Origin: Haloechinothrix halophila YIM 93223
Lineage (GTDB): Bacteria > Actinomycetota > Actinomycetes > Mycobacteriales > Pseudonocardiaceae
NCBI RefSeq assembly: GCF_000504245.1
Contig: NZ_KI632509.1
Span: 4,119,502-4,183,501, forward strand
Direction of reading: 5' to 3'
Length of the DNA: 64,000 bases
The position numbers were made by a program, and so were the translations under genes. Positions 8,199 to 17,558 of this stretch are shown in pieces. Each line of letters starts with the position of its first letter. Position 1 is the stretch's first letter. The notes beneath the pieces were generated by a model. That model was not told where the DNA came from, did no database searches, and saw only the letters and a list, made by a program, of their open reading frames with translations.

Positions 8199-9721
8199 CG
8201 GCCCAGGAGAGCACCCGGCCCACGCCGCTGCTTGACCTGCAGCAGCTCGTCGTCACGCTACGCTGGCGCAAGCGGGTGTGGCTGTCCTGCGCGCTGCTCG
8301 GTCTGATCGCGGGCACGCTGCTGGCGGTGTTCCTGCCACCCCCGCCGACCGCGGTCACCCGGCTGCTGCTCGTGCACGAGAACGACCAGCCCACCGACAG
8401 CGGCACCCTGATGGAGACCGACATCGCACTGCTGGACACAGTGCGCATCGCCGAGGCGACGCTGCAGCGGCTCGGCTCCGACACGGACCCCGCGGCGTTC
8501 CGGAAGTCCTACGAGGCCGAGGGATTGACGAACAACGTCGTCGAGTTGACCGTCACCGCCGACTCCGGCGAGAACGCTGAGGCCAGGGCGCAAGCACTCG
8601 CCGAAACCGTCATCGCAGACCACATCCGGCGTGCGAAGGAGAACGCGGAAGCCGAGGCACAGGCACTGCGCGACCGGCGCAAGCAAGCCGAGGAGGAGCT
8701 GGCACGAGTCGATGACGCGATCGCGGCCGCTCCGGACGACACGGGCCAGAACCCGGCAGCCCTCGGATCGCTGTACTCCCGCAGGGCCGAGATCGCCGCC
8801 CAGGTGGCCGACCTCAGCAGACGCGCGACCGAAGCCAGCATCGGCGCGCCCCAGGTCGCGGTGGGCACCGGCATCGTCGACGAGCCCCGGCTGGTCGAGC
8901 GCTCGGCGCCGATGACGCTGGCCAGCTACGGCGGTATCGGGCTGGTGCTCGGTCTCGCCGTTGGACTCGCCCTCGCCGCGGCGGCCAGCGTCGTCCGGGA
9001 CCGGCCGGTGCTGCGCCGCGACATCGCCGACAATCTCGGCGCGTCGGTGCTGGCGCAGGTGCCGATGTGGCGCAGGGGCCCTGCCCGGCTGCTGCACGGT
9101 CCCCGCAAGGCCGAGCGCGCCAGGATCGCGGCGACGCTCGTACGGGCGGTGGACGACGAGGACATCTCCCCCGCACCGGTGTCCGTGCTTGAGCTTGGCT
9201 GCGCGCCTACCGCCGCCGAGCTGGCCGCCGATACCGCGCTCGCACTGCGACGTCCCGTCATGCTCGTCGACGACCTGCGCAAGCGCCAGCTCACCAAGCT
9301 CGCCGGACGTGGTGGCGACACGGTGCGCATCGTGTCAGGCGCGGACTACCTCAGCGGCGCGGTCCAGCCCGGCCAACGGGAGCAGTGCCTCGGCGTCGGC
9401 TCGGTCGCGCCCGGCGCGACGTGGACCGACCTCGCCGCGCTCGGCACGCAAACGGTGCTCGTCGTCCGGGCCGGACACGCCACATCGGAGTGGCTGCACA
9501 CCGTCGCACGGCAGCTCGCAGCGGCCGGCGTCGCGGTGATCGGTGTGGTCCTGGTCGAGCCGTACCCGAAGGACCGCACCGACGGCACGCTGTGGGACGG
9601 CGTGCACACCGCACTCAGGGGACGGCTGCGGGCAGCGGAGCGAACGGCCCTGCCGCACGACCCGAACCCAAGCACGAACGGGCGGACGCCCGCCCGCGCG
9701 CCGGAAGACGTGGAGGTGTAG
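8195..9721 (+). CDS. Second Wzz-like co-polymerase with kinase-like cytosolic domain
   Basis: 508-residue partner of the preceding gene, starting in its stop codon (ATGA overlap). Membrane segments flank a helical periplasm-facing region: one near residues 30-50 (LSCALLGLIAGTLLAVFL) and one around GIGLVLGLAVGLALAAAASVV. The C-terminal domain retains the beta-strand pattern of BY-kinases (VLVVRAGHATSEWLHTV, then AAGVAVIGVVLVEPYP) but has no visible Walker A or clustered tyrosines. Two co-polymerases in tandem suggest a hetero-oligomeric length regulator for the Wzy polymerase. Confidence 0.75.
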   Translation: MTAQESTRPTPLLDLQQLVVTLRWRKRVWLSCALLGLIAGTLLAVFLPPPPTAVTRLLLVHENDQPTDSGTLMETDIALLDTVRIAEATLQRLGSDTDPAAFRKSYEAEGLTNNVVELTVTADSGENAEARAQALAETVIADHIRRAKENAEAEAQALRDRRKQAEEELARVDDAIAAAPDDTGQNPAALGSLYSRRAEIAAQVADLSRRATEASIGAPQVAVGTGIVDEPRLVERSAPMTLASYGGIGLVLGLAVGLALAAAASVVRDRPVLRRDIADNLGASVLAQVPMWRRGPARLLHGPRKAERARIAATLVRAVDDEDISPAPVSVLELGCAPTAAELAADTALALRRPVMLVDDLRKRQLTKLAGRGGDTVRIVSGADYLSGAVQPGQREQCLGVGSVAPGATWTDLAALGTQTVLVVRAGHATSEWLHTVARQLAAAGVAVIGVVLVEPYPKDRTDGTLWDGVHTALRGRLRAAERTALPHDPNPSTNGRTPARAPEDVEV

Positions 9722-9727
9722 CGCGGT

Positions 9728-11671
9728 ATGTGCGGCATCGCGGGCAGCTATCTGTGGCCGGACGGCGGGCCGCTCACCGACCGGCTCACCAAGGTCATCG
9801 CCCACCGGGGTCCTGACGACACCGGCAGGTACAGCCACGCGGCAGGCGACGGCGAGGTCCACTTCGGACACGCGAGGTTGTCGATCATCGACCTGTCCGA
9901 GACAGGGGCCCAGCCGATGGTCGCCGAGGGCCTCGCGCTGACCTACAACGGCGAGCTGTACAACGCGCCCGAGCTGCGCGCGAAGCTGACGGCGCACGGC
10001 GCACGGTTCCGGGGCACGTCGGACACCGAGGTGCTGCTGCGAGCGTGGCGGCACTGGGGCACCGACTGCCTGCCGATGCTGCGCGGGATGTTCGCGTTCG
10101 CGGTGTTCGACGAGCGCACCGGCGAGCTCACCCTCGCCCGCGACCAGCTCGGCATCAAGCCGCTGTACCTGCTGCGGCGCGGCGGCGGACTTGTGTTCGC
10201 CTCCGAGCTGAAAGCCCTGGTAAGCCAACTCGGCGACACGCTGCGCATCGACGAAGCCGCGCTGGTCGCGTCACTGCTGTACTACTGGGTGCCGGACAGC
10301 CGCTGCGCGTTTACCGAGGCGGAGAAGCTGCCGCCGGGCAGCTGGCTGCGACTGCGGCCGGACGGCAGCGCCGCACGCGGCACGTACTTCTCGCTGCGGG
10401 ACGTGGCAGACACTGCGGACGCGGCCGAGGCGGAAGCGGCGGCAGGCGGGGCGGATCACCCCGACCTGGGCGCGGTGATCGCCGAGTCCACCCGCGCGCA
10501 CCTGCTCTCGGATGTCCCGGTGGCGACGTTCCTCTCCGGCGGCCTCGACTCCTCCTACCTGACCGCGCTGGCGGCCAAGCAGCAACCGGGCATTTCCGCT
10601 TACACCATCGGGTTCCGCGCGGAAGACGCGAAGTTCGAGGCGATGCCGGACGACCTGCGCTACGCGCGCCAGGTGGCCGAACGCTACGGCGTCGACCTGC
10701 ACGAGATCGAGATCGCACCCGACGTCCTCGACCTGCTGCCCCGCATGACGTATCACCTGGACGAACCCATCGGCGATCCCGCCGCGATCAACACGTTCCT
10801 GATCTGCTCAGCCGCGCGCGAGGCTGGGATCAAAGTGATGCTGTCCGGGATGGGCGCCGATGAGCTGTTCGGCGGCTACCGCAAGCACCTGGCGAACCTC
10901 ATCGCCCGCCGCTACCAGCGCGTGCCCGCCGCACTGCGACGTCCGGTGCACGCGGCGGTGGATCGGCTGCCGGTCGCCTCCGCGCGCAGGGGCTACCGCT
11001 CGGTGCGGTTCGCGAAGCGGTTCCTGTCGTTCGCTGACCTGCCGGAAGAGACCGCGTTCCGCCGCAGCTACACGCTCTACGACCGCACCGAGCTGCTCGA
11101 TCTGATCAACCCGGATCTCGCCCCCGCCGTCGACGACGTGCTGACCGAGCACGCCGACACCTATCACGACACCGCGCTGACCGACGTCGTCAACCGGATG
11201 TGTCTCGCCGACGCCAGGATGTTCCTGCCCGGCCTGAACCTCGGCTACACCGACCGATCAAGCATGGCGGCGTCGACTGAGGTACGGGTGCCGTTCGTCG
11301 ACGTCGAGGTCGTCAAGGCCGCATTCCGCATTCCAGGCAGGGAGAAGATCGCGGGAGGCCAAGGCAAGCTCGCGTTGAAGCGCGCGGCGGCCGAGATTCT
11401 GCCGCCGGAGATCGTCTACCGGCCCAAAGGCCTGTTCAGTGCGCCGTTGCGGGCGTGGATGAGCCGCGACCTCGCGCCGCTGGTGCGGGAAGTGATCCAC
11501 GATGGCGCGCTGGTGTCGTCGGGCTTCCTGCGCCGCGACGCGCTGGAGCGTCTGGTGCGCGAGGACGCGACCGGCAGGGAAGACCGGAGTAAACACCTCT
11601 GGCACATCCTGACGCTGGAGTACTGGTACCGCGCAGCGACCGAGGCTGGGGCGAGCCGGATGCGGACATAG
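9728..11671 (+). CDS. asnB: Glutamine-dependent asparagine synthetase family protein (EPS amidotransferase)
   Basis: 647-residue class II amidotransferase plus synthetase. MCGIAGSY gives Cys2, the glutaminase nucleophile; the N-terminal Ntn domain has HRGPDDTGRY, HARLSIIDLS and TYNGELYN. The synthetase domain has the PP-loop FLSGGLDSSYL and MGADELFGGYRKHL. The family makes asparagine from aspartate; within polysaccharide loci relatives are thought to amidate a carboxylated sugar. Here it lies between chain-length and sugar-oxidoreductase genes, next to a uronate-forming dehydrogenase, so amidation of a uronic acid is a plausible but untested role. It starts 6 bases after the previous stop. 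Confidence 0.85.
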   Translation: MCGIAGSYLWPDGGPLTDRLTKVIAHRGPDDTGRYSHAAGDGEVHFGHARLSIIDLSETGAQPMVAEGLALTYNGELYNAPELRAKLTAHGARFRGTSDTEVLLRAWRHWGTDCLPMLRGMFAFAVFDERTGELTLARDQLGIKPLYLLRRGGGLVFASELKALVSQLGDTLRIDEAALVASLLYYWVPDSRCAFTEAEKLPPGSWLRLRPDGSAARGTYFSLRDVADTADAAEAEAAAGGADHPDLGAVIAESTRAHLLSDVPVATFLSGGLDSSYLTALAAKQQPGISAYTIGFRAEDAKFEAMPDDLRYARQVAERYGVDLHEIEIAPDVLDLLPRMTYHLDEPIGDPAAINTFLICSAAREAGIKVMLSGMGADELFGGYRKHLANLIARRYQRVPAALRRPVHAAVDRLPVASARRGYRSVRFAKRFLSFADLPEETAFRRSYTLYDRTELLDLINPDLAPAVDDVLTEHADTYHDTALTDVVNRMCLADARMFLPGLNLGYTDRSSMAASTEVRVPFVDVEVVKAAFRIPGREKIAGGQGKLALKRAAAEILPPEIVYRPKGLFSAPLRAWMSRDLAPLVREVIHDGALVSSGFLRRDALERLVREDATGREDRSKHLWHILTLEYWYRAATEAGASRMRT

Positions 11672-11722
11672 CGACTCGGCGATGGCGGTGTCCGCGACCG
11701 GGACGACGTGAGGAGCGAGTGA

Positions 11723-13969
11723 GTGAAGCAAGTCGTGCAGAACTACAAGAGCGGGGAGCTCACCCTGCTCGACGTGCCCGCCCCGGCGTGCAGGCCCGGC
11801 GGAGTGCTTGTCAGGACGGCGTTCTCGTTGATCTCGACCGGCACCGAGCTGATGAAGGTCTCCGAGGCGAGCATGTCGCTGCTCGGCAAGGCGCGGGCAC
11901 GGCCGGACCAGGTCGCGAAGGTGATGCAGAGCGTGGCGTCGAACGGCATCGGCGCCACCTACCGGAAGGTCACCAATCGGCTCGACTCCTACACACCACT
12001 GGGGTACTCACTCTGCGGAGTGGTCGAGGAAGTCGGCCCTGGCGTCGACGACGTCGCTGTCGGGGATGTGGTGGCGTGCGCGGGCAACGAGCACGCACTG
12101 CACGCCGAACTGAACTGGGTGCCGAAGCACCTCTACTCCCCCGTGCCCGCACGGGTGGCGCGCGAGCACGCCGCGTTCGGCACCGTCGGCGCGATCGCGA
12201 TGCAGGGCGTGCGCCGCGGTGAGCCGCAGCTCGGCGACGTCGCCCTCGTGGTCGGGCTCGGACTGATCGGCCAGCTCGTGGTGCAGCTGCTGATCGCATT
12301 GGGCGCGCGGGTCATCGGCGTCGACCCCGATCCGGAGCGGTGCGCGCTCGCCGAACGCCTCGGCGCGCTCGCCTCCGGCGCGCCCGGCTCCGACGTCGTC
12401 GACACCGCCGTCACCACTGCCACCGACGGGCACGGCGTCGACCAGACGTACCTCGCTGCGGGCGGGAGCAGCAACGAGCCGGTCGAGCTGGCCGCGCGGC
12501 TGAGCAGGGACAGGGGCACGGTGGTCGACATCGGCAAGTGCGGGCTGAACCTGCCGTGGAACGCCTACTACGAGAAGGAACTCGACGTCCGATTCTCCCG
12601 GTCGTATGGGCCTGGCCGCTACGACCCGTCGTACGAGCTTGACGGGCACGACTACCCGATCGGCTACGTGCGCTGGACCGAGCGCCGCAATCTGGGGTGC
12701 TTCCTCGACCTGCTGGCCACCGGCAGGATCGACGTCGCGCCGCTGATCACCCACGTCAGGGACTTCACCGACGCCGAGGACACCTACCGCGCGCTGAACG
12801 ACGGCGAGCTGCGCGCGCTCGCCGTGCTGTTCCGGTACCAGGAGGCGGAGCAGGCGCCCATCGCGAAAGCGCCGGTGGCCGCCAATGAGGATGGCGCCGC
12901 GGGTGCGACCCTGACGGCGGCTCCGGCGGGAAACGGCGCGACGAAGGGCATTGCTGTCGCAGCTGACGTCGGCGACAAGCCCGTCATCGCACCCGCCGCG
13001 GGCCACCCGGTCGGTCTCGGTTTCATCGGGGCGGGCAACTACGCCTCATCGATGCTGCTGCCGCACCTGGTCGAGCGCGACGACGTCGCGCTGCGGCGGG
13101 TGGTCACGACGTCCGCGCTGTCCGCGGCCAACGCGCAGCGCAAGTTCGGCTTCACCAAGGCGGACACCGACGTCGACACGGTGCTGAGTGATGACGCCAC
13201 CGACGCGGTGTTCATCGTGACCCGCCACAGCTCGCACGCCGCCCTGACTTGCCAGGCACTGCGCGCTGGCAAGGCCGTGTTCGTGGAGAAACCCCTCGCC
13301 CTCAGTGAGTCCGAACTGGACAACGTGCTGACCGCCATCGCGGAATCCGGCAACGACCGGCTGCAGGTCGGGTTCAACCGCCGGTTCGCGCCGCTGCTGC
13401 GCAAGGCCAAAGCCCGGTTCGGCCGCAGGCTTGGCCCCGCCACCGTGCGGTACCTGATCAACGCGGGCAGCCTCGAAGCGGGCAGCTGGTACGCACGCAC
13501 CGACTTGGAAGGCACCCGGTTCGCTGGCGAGGGCGGGCACTTCATCGACACCGTCAGCTGGCTGCTCGACGCCGACCCGACGTCGGTCTACGCCTGTGCG
13601 GGTCCGCACGGGCGGGACCCGCAGATCACGCTGCGCTACCCCGACGACTCCACCGCCGTGATCAGCTACACCACGTCTGGTTCGGCCAGTTTCCCCAAGG
13701 AGACACTCGACCTCACCGCTGACGGCAGGGTGCTCGCCTTCGACGACTTCGTGCGCGCCTCGGTGTACGGCCGCTACCGCTCGCGCAGCCCTCGGATGCC
13801 GGGCGGCAGGGACAAGGGACAGGCGGCCGAACTGGCGGCCTTCGTCGACGCGGTCGCGACCGGCTCACCGATGCCGGTGCCGGTGACGTCGCTGGTCACT
13901 ACGACGCGGGCGACGCTTGCCGTCGAGCAGAGCCTGCGCACCGGCACACCGGTGACGGTGGGGCCATGA
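11723..13969 (+). CDS. Bi-domain oxidoreductase: zinc-type alcohol dehydrogenase fused to Gfo/Idh/MocA
   Basis: 748-residue fusion. Residues 1 to ~370 are a medium-chain dehydrogenase-like domain (YTPLGYSLCGVVEEVGPGVD, nucleotide loop VVGLGLIGQLVVQLL). Residues ~430-748 are a Gfo/Idh/MocA oxidoreductase (GFIGAGNYASSMLLPHL, then GKAVFVEKPLAL with the EKP signature, and EGGHFIDTVSWLL). The ~55-residue linker is Ala/Gly-rich. Such fusions occur in EPS loci and probably oxidise or epimerise a sugar nucleotide or lipid-linked sugar; the substrate is not known. GTG at 11723 follows GAGGAGCGA. The linker DNA contains a decayed copy of the dispersed hairpin. Confidence 0.85.
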   Translation: MKQVVQNYKSGELTLLDVPAPACRPGGVLVRTAFSLISTGTELMKVSEASMSLLGKARARPDQVAKVMQSVASNGIGATYRKVTNRLDSYTPLGYSLCGVVEEVGPGVDDVAVGDVVACAGNEHALHAELNWVPKHLYSPVPARVAREHAAFGTVGAIAMQGVRRGEPQLGDVALVVGLGLIGQLVVQLLIALGARVIGVDPDPERCALAERLGALASGAPGSDVVDTAVTTATDGHGVDQTYLAAGGSSNEPVELAARLSRDRGTVVDIGKCGLNLPWNAYYEKELDVRFSRSYGPGRYDPSYELDGHDYPIGYVRWTERRNLGCFLDLLATGRIDVAPLITHVRDFTDAEDTYRALNDGELRALAVLFRYQEAEQAPIAKAPVAANEDGAAGATLTAAPAGNGATKGIAVAADVGDKPVIAPAAGHPVGLGFIGAGNYASSMLLPHLVERDDVALRRVVTTSALSAANAQRKFGFTKADTDVDTVLSDDATDAVFIVTRHSSHAALTCQALRAGKAVFVEKPLALSESELDNVLTAIAESGNDRLQVGFNRRFAPLLRKAKARFGRRLGPATVRYLINAGSLEAGSWYARTDLEGTRFAGEGGHFIDTVSWLLDADPTSVYACAGPHGRDPQITLRYPDDSTAVISYTTSGSASFPKETLDLTADGRVLAFDDFVRASVYGRYRSRSPRMPGGRDKGQAAELAAFVDAVATGSPMPVPVTSLVTTTRATLAVEQSLRTGTPVTVGP
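12941..12992 (+). repeat. Decayed copy of the dispersed hairpin inside the fusion linker
   Basis: These 52 bases match the terminator region from base 663 at 38 of 52 positions by my count, without gaps. The central 12 bases (TCGCAGCTGACG) and the last 8 (TCATCGCAC region) are identical. Here the arms no longer pair fully. The segment encodes residues ~407-423 of the bi-domain protein, exactly between its two enzyme domains. Confidence 0.6.
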
Positions 13970-15999
13970 CCACCCCTGGCTGGTACCTGCGGCGGCTATC
14001 GGCGATGGGTCCCGCCGAGATCGCCGGGCGTGCCATCGATGCCGCCCGCAAACGCGGCTGGCGCCGCATCGCCGCGCACCCGCCCGCACCCGCACTGCTG
14101 GCGGAGCGCCGGTTCGCGACACCGCTCCCCCACGGCGCGCTCGACGACGCATCGGACGCCGCGCGGTACCACCTGCTGACGACGGCGGAGCGGCTGTTCG
14201 ACGGCCACGCGGAGTACTTCGGCGCCGGACGCGACGACCTGGTCAGCCCGGACTGGTCGGTCGACCCGAAGACCGGCAGGCGCGCCCCCGCGGACGCCTA
14301 CGCGTTCGACGTGCCGTACCGCGATGAAGCGGTGATCGGCGACATCAAGCAGATCTGGGAGCCATCGCGGCATCAGCACCTCACCGTGCTCGCCGCAGCG
14401 TACGCGGTGACGGGTGAGTCGCGCTACGCCGAGCGGGTCGCCGATCACCTCAAGTCGTGGTGGTCGGCCAACCCGCCGCTACGCGGCGTGCACTGGGTGA
14501 GCGGCATCGAGCTGGGCATCCGCCTGCTTTCCTGGGTGTGGGTGCGGCGGCTGCTCGACGGCTGGGCGGGCGCGGCCGACCTGTTCGAGCGCAACGACGT
14601 TGCGCTGCAACAGATCTGGCACCACCAGCGCTGGCTCGCGGCGTTCCCCAGCAGAGGCTCGTCGGCGAACAACCACGCGGTCGCCGAAGCGGCGGGGCAG
14701 CTCGCGGCCTCATGCGCGTTCGACTGGTTCGCGGAGTCCGCGACGTGGCGCGCGCACGCTGCCCTCGCGCTGGACCGGCACCTGCGCGCCAACACGTTCG
14801 GCTCCGGGCTGAACCGTGAGCTCGCCACCGAATACCACGGGCTGGTGCTCGAACTCGGCCTCGCCGCGGCGCTCGAGGCGGACGCCGCCGGGGTGACGCT
14901 GCCCGCGACGACATGGCCGGTATTGCTGCGCATGACCGACGCGCTCGCCGCGATCGTCGACGTCCGGCTGCGCCCGCCCCGCCAAGGGGACGCCGACGAC
15001 GGGTACGGCGTGGTCCTCGACGGCGACGCCACCGACCGGTGGGCTTCGCTGCTCGCCACCGGCAGTGTCCTTTTCGGACGTCCGAGTTGGTGGCCGGAAA
15101 CCGCCACGCGCGACGTCCGCACCGCCGCGCTGACCGCACTCGCGCGGACGAGCTCACCGAGCCACCCCGCGCCGCTTCGCCCGCTGGACACTCCTCGCCC
15201 CGCCAGCCGACCCGATCACCTCGCCGACGCGGGACTCACCCTGTTGCGCTCCCCCGAGCACGAGACACCCGAGCTGTGGTGCCGGTGCGACGCGGGCCCA
15301 CACGGCTTCCTCGCCATCGCCGCGCATGCGCACGCCGACGCACTGTCGGTGGAGGTTCGTCACGACGGCGTCGACGTCCTCGCTGACCCCGGCACGTACT
15401 GCTACCACAGCGAACCCGCATGGCGGGCCTACTTCCGATCCACCATCGGCCACAACACGCTGCGGCTGGACCGCACCGACCAGTCGACGTCCGGCGGGCC
15501 GTTCCTCTGGACCCGCCACGCCCGGAGCCGGGTGCTGCGCGCCGACACGCACGGCGATGTGGCCCGCTGGCACGGTGAGCACGACGGCTACGCACGGCGT
15601 GGGCGTCGGCACCGGCGCGGCGCCACCCACCGGCGCACCGTCACCCTGGACCGCACCGCCCGCAGGTTCACCATCACCGACGACGTCGACAGCGCCCGGC
15701 CGCACCACTGCGAGCTCGCGTTCCACCTCGGACCCACGATCGACGCCGACCTCGCGGACAGCACCGCGCGGCTGCGCTGGACCGCGGACGGCACCGAGCG
15801 CACCGCAACGCTCGACCTCCCGCCGGAGCTCGTCTGGAGCGAGGCCACGGGCGAGAACGCCCCGCCACTCGGCTGGTACTCCCCCGGCTTCGGCCGCAAG
15901 CAGCCCACCACCACGCTGCTCGGCACCGGCAGCACCGGCACCCCCACCGACCCGACGGCGCCCACGACCTTCACCACCGTGCTCACCTTCCACAACTGA
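13966..15999 (+). CDS. Heparinase II/III family protein (putative polysaccharide lyase)
   Basis: 677-residue protein with an N-terminal alpha/alpha-toroid (WYLRRLSAMGPAEIAGRA; WEPSRHQHLTVLAAAY; HWVSGIELGIRLLSWV; SSANNHAVAEAAGQL) and a C-terminal beta-sheet domain with AHAHADALSVEVRHDG and DPGTYCYHSEPAWRAYFRST, typical of the heparinase II/III family. These cleave uronic-acid polysaccharides by beta-elimination. No export signal is evident, as for relatives encoded in EPS loci, so it could act on lipid-linked precursors or be exported by an unseen route. It overlaps the preceding stop by 4 bases (ATGA), so the two are translationally coupled. Confidence 0.85.
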   Translation: MTTPGWYLRRLSAMGPAEIAGRAIDAARKRGWRRIAAHPPAPALLAERRFATPLPHGALDDASDAARYHLLTTAERLFDGHAEYFGAGRDDLVSPDWSVDPKTGRRAPADAYAFDVPYRDEAVIGDIKQIWEPSRHQHLTVLAAAYAVTGESRYAERVADHLKSWWSANPPLRGVHWVSGIELGIRLLSWVWVRRLLDGWAGAADLFERNDVALQQIWHHQRWLAAFPSRGSSANNHAVAEAAGQLAASCAFDWFAESATWRAHAALALDRHLRANTFGSGLNRELATEYHGLVLELGLAAALEADAAGVTLPATTWPVLLRMTDALAAIVDVRLRPPRQGDADDGYGVVLDGDATDRWASLLATGSVLFGRPSWWPETATRDVRTAALTALARTSSPSHPAPLRPLDTPRPASRPDHLADAGLTLLRSPEHETPELWCRCDAGPHGFLAIAAHAHADALSVEVRHDGVDVLADPGTYCYHSEPAWRAYFRSTIGHNTLRLDRTDQSTSGGPFLWTRHARSRVLRADTHGDVARWHGEHDGYARRGRRHRRGATHRRTVTLDRTARRFTITDDVDSARPHHCELAFHLGPTIDADLADSTARLRWTADGTERTATLDLPPELVWSEATGENAPPLGWYSPGFGRKQPTTTLLGTGSTGTPTDPTAPTTFTTVLTFHN

Positions 16000-16010
16000 C
16001 GGAGGCAGCT

Positions 16011-17513
16011 ATGACCACTCGACCGAGGACAGCGGCCCGTCGCGCCGTGCTCGTCCTCGGCGTGCTCGCGATCGTCGCGTCGGCATGCACCGGGCCGCAG
16101 GCCGACGAACCCCCGAAGCCAGGCGAGGGCGCCGCGGTCTGCGGTAGCACGCAACGCGGTCCGGCGCAGCCACCGGACGACGCGGTCGTCGTCGACCCGG
16201 ATGTCCCGGCCGATCTGACCACGGCGACCCAGGAGAATCCGGCAGGTACGACATTCTGGCTCGCCACGGGTACCCATATCCTCGGCAACGGCGAATACGA
16301 CCAGGTCGCGCCCAAGAACGGCAATACCTACCTCGCCGCCCCCGGCGCGATCCTCGATGGCCGCGAGACCAACCGCTACGCCTTCACCGGCAAGGCCGCC
16401 GACGTGACCATCACGCATCTGACCGTGCGGGGCTTCGTGCCACCGGTCAACGAGGGTGTGGTCAACCACGACTCCGGTGCGGGCTGGACGCTGGAGCACA
16501 ACACCCTGGCCGACAACGCGGGCGCGGCGCTGATGGCGGGCGACAAGCAAGTCATGCGCGGAAACTGCTTCCGCGACAACGGCCAGTACGGCCTCAACGC
16601 CTGCTGCGGCGAGATCACCGACGTCACGCTGGAGCGCAACGAGTTCGTCGGCAACAACGTCGACGACGTCGAAGCCGACAACCCCGGCTGCGGCTGCACC
16701 GGGGCGATGAAGTTCTGGGACATCGACGGCGCCGACATCATCGGCAACTGGATCCACGACAACCGCGGCCCCGGCATCTGGGCCGACACCAACAACAACG
16801 ATTTCCTGATCGAGGGCAACCTCATCGAGGACAACGACGGCGCCGCGATCATCTACGAGACCAGTTACAACGCGGTCATCAAGGACAACACGATGCGCCG
16901 CAACGCATGGGTCACCGGACGCGAATTCGCTGACAACTCGGACAACTTCCCGGTCGCGACGATCTACATCTCCGAGTCCGGCGGCGAGCCGCGTGTGCCT
17001 GCCCGCACTGACCAGATCGAGATCACCGGAAACACGCTGGAGAACAACTGGTCCGGCATCACGCTGTGGGAGAACGCCGACCGGTTCTGCAACTCGGCGG
17101 CCAACACCTCAACCGGCGCGTGCACGCTGCTGGTCGATCAGCCGAAACGCTGCTCACGGCCCGGCATCACCGACCAGCCGCTGTACGACGACTGCCGCTG
17201 GAAAACCCAGCGCGTCGACATCCATCACAACCAGTTCGTGCTCGACCCCGACGTCGTGGGCTGCCGGGTGCTGTGCGCGCGAATGGCGGTGTTGGCGAAC
17301 TTCGGCACGTTCCCGGACTGGTCGCCCTACCAGGGCGACGTCGTGCGGGAGGCGATCACGTACGAGCAGGACAACCGCTGGCACGCCAATGACTACCGAG
17401 GCCCGTGGACGTTCCTCGCGTTCGACACGAACACCTCGATCACCTTCACGCAGTGGCGCGCCGCGCCGTACCAGCAGGACGCGGGCAGCACGTTCGCGCC
17501 GGTGAGCGAATGA
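16011..17513 (+). CDS. Beta-helix lipoprotein, putative polysaccharide lyase/epimerase (copy 1)
   Basis: 500-residue right-handed parallel beta-helix protein. The N-terminus has a basic region, a hydrophobic stretch and ASAC with Cys26, so it is probably a lipoprotein. Repeated Asn-rich turns (NNAGAALM-like; GNWIHDNRGPGIWADTNNNDFL; DNTMRRNAW) give the coil pattern of polysaccharide lyases and C5-epimerases. Conserved cysteines include NPGCGC. GGAGG lies ahead of the ATG, 12 bases after the heparinase-like gene. It probably modifies or trims the polymer outside the membrane. A closely similar paralogue lies at 32859. Confidence 0.8.
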   Translation: MTTRPRTAARRAVLVLGVLAIVASACTGPQADEPPKPGEGAAVCGSTQRGPAQPPDDAVVVDPDVPADLTTATQENPAGTTFWLATGTHILGNGEYDQVAPKNGNTYLAAPGAILDGRETNRYAFTGKAADVTITHLTVRGFVPPVNEGVVNHDSGAGWTLEHNTLADNAGAALMAGDKQVMRGNCFRDNGQYGLNACCGEITDVTLERNEFVGNNVDDVEADNPGCGCTGAMKFWDIDGADIIGNWIHDNRGPGIWADTNNNDFLIEGNLIEDNDGAAIIYETSYNAVIKDNTMRRNAWVTGREFADNSDNFPVATIYISESGGEPRVPARTDQIEITGNTLENNWSGITLWENADRFCNSAANTSTGACTLLVDQPKRCSRPGITDQPLYDDCRWKTQRVDIHHNQFVLDPDVVGCRVLCARMAVLANFGTFPDWSPYQGDVVREAITYEQDNRWHANDYRGPWTFLAFDTNTSITFTQWRAAPYQQDAGSTFAPVSE

Positions 17514-17558
17514 CCCACACGGCATGACCACGCGGGCCCGACCACCCAGGAGCAGGCG

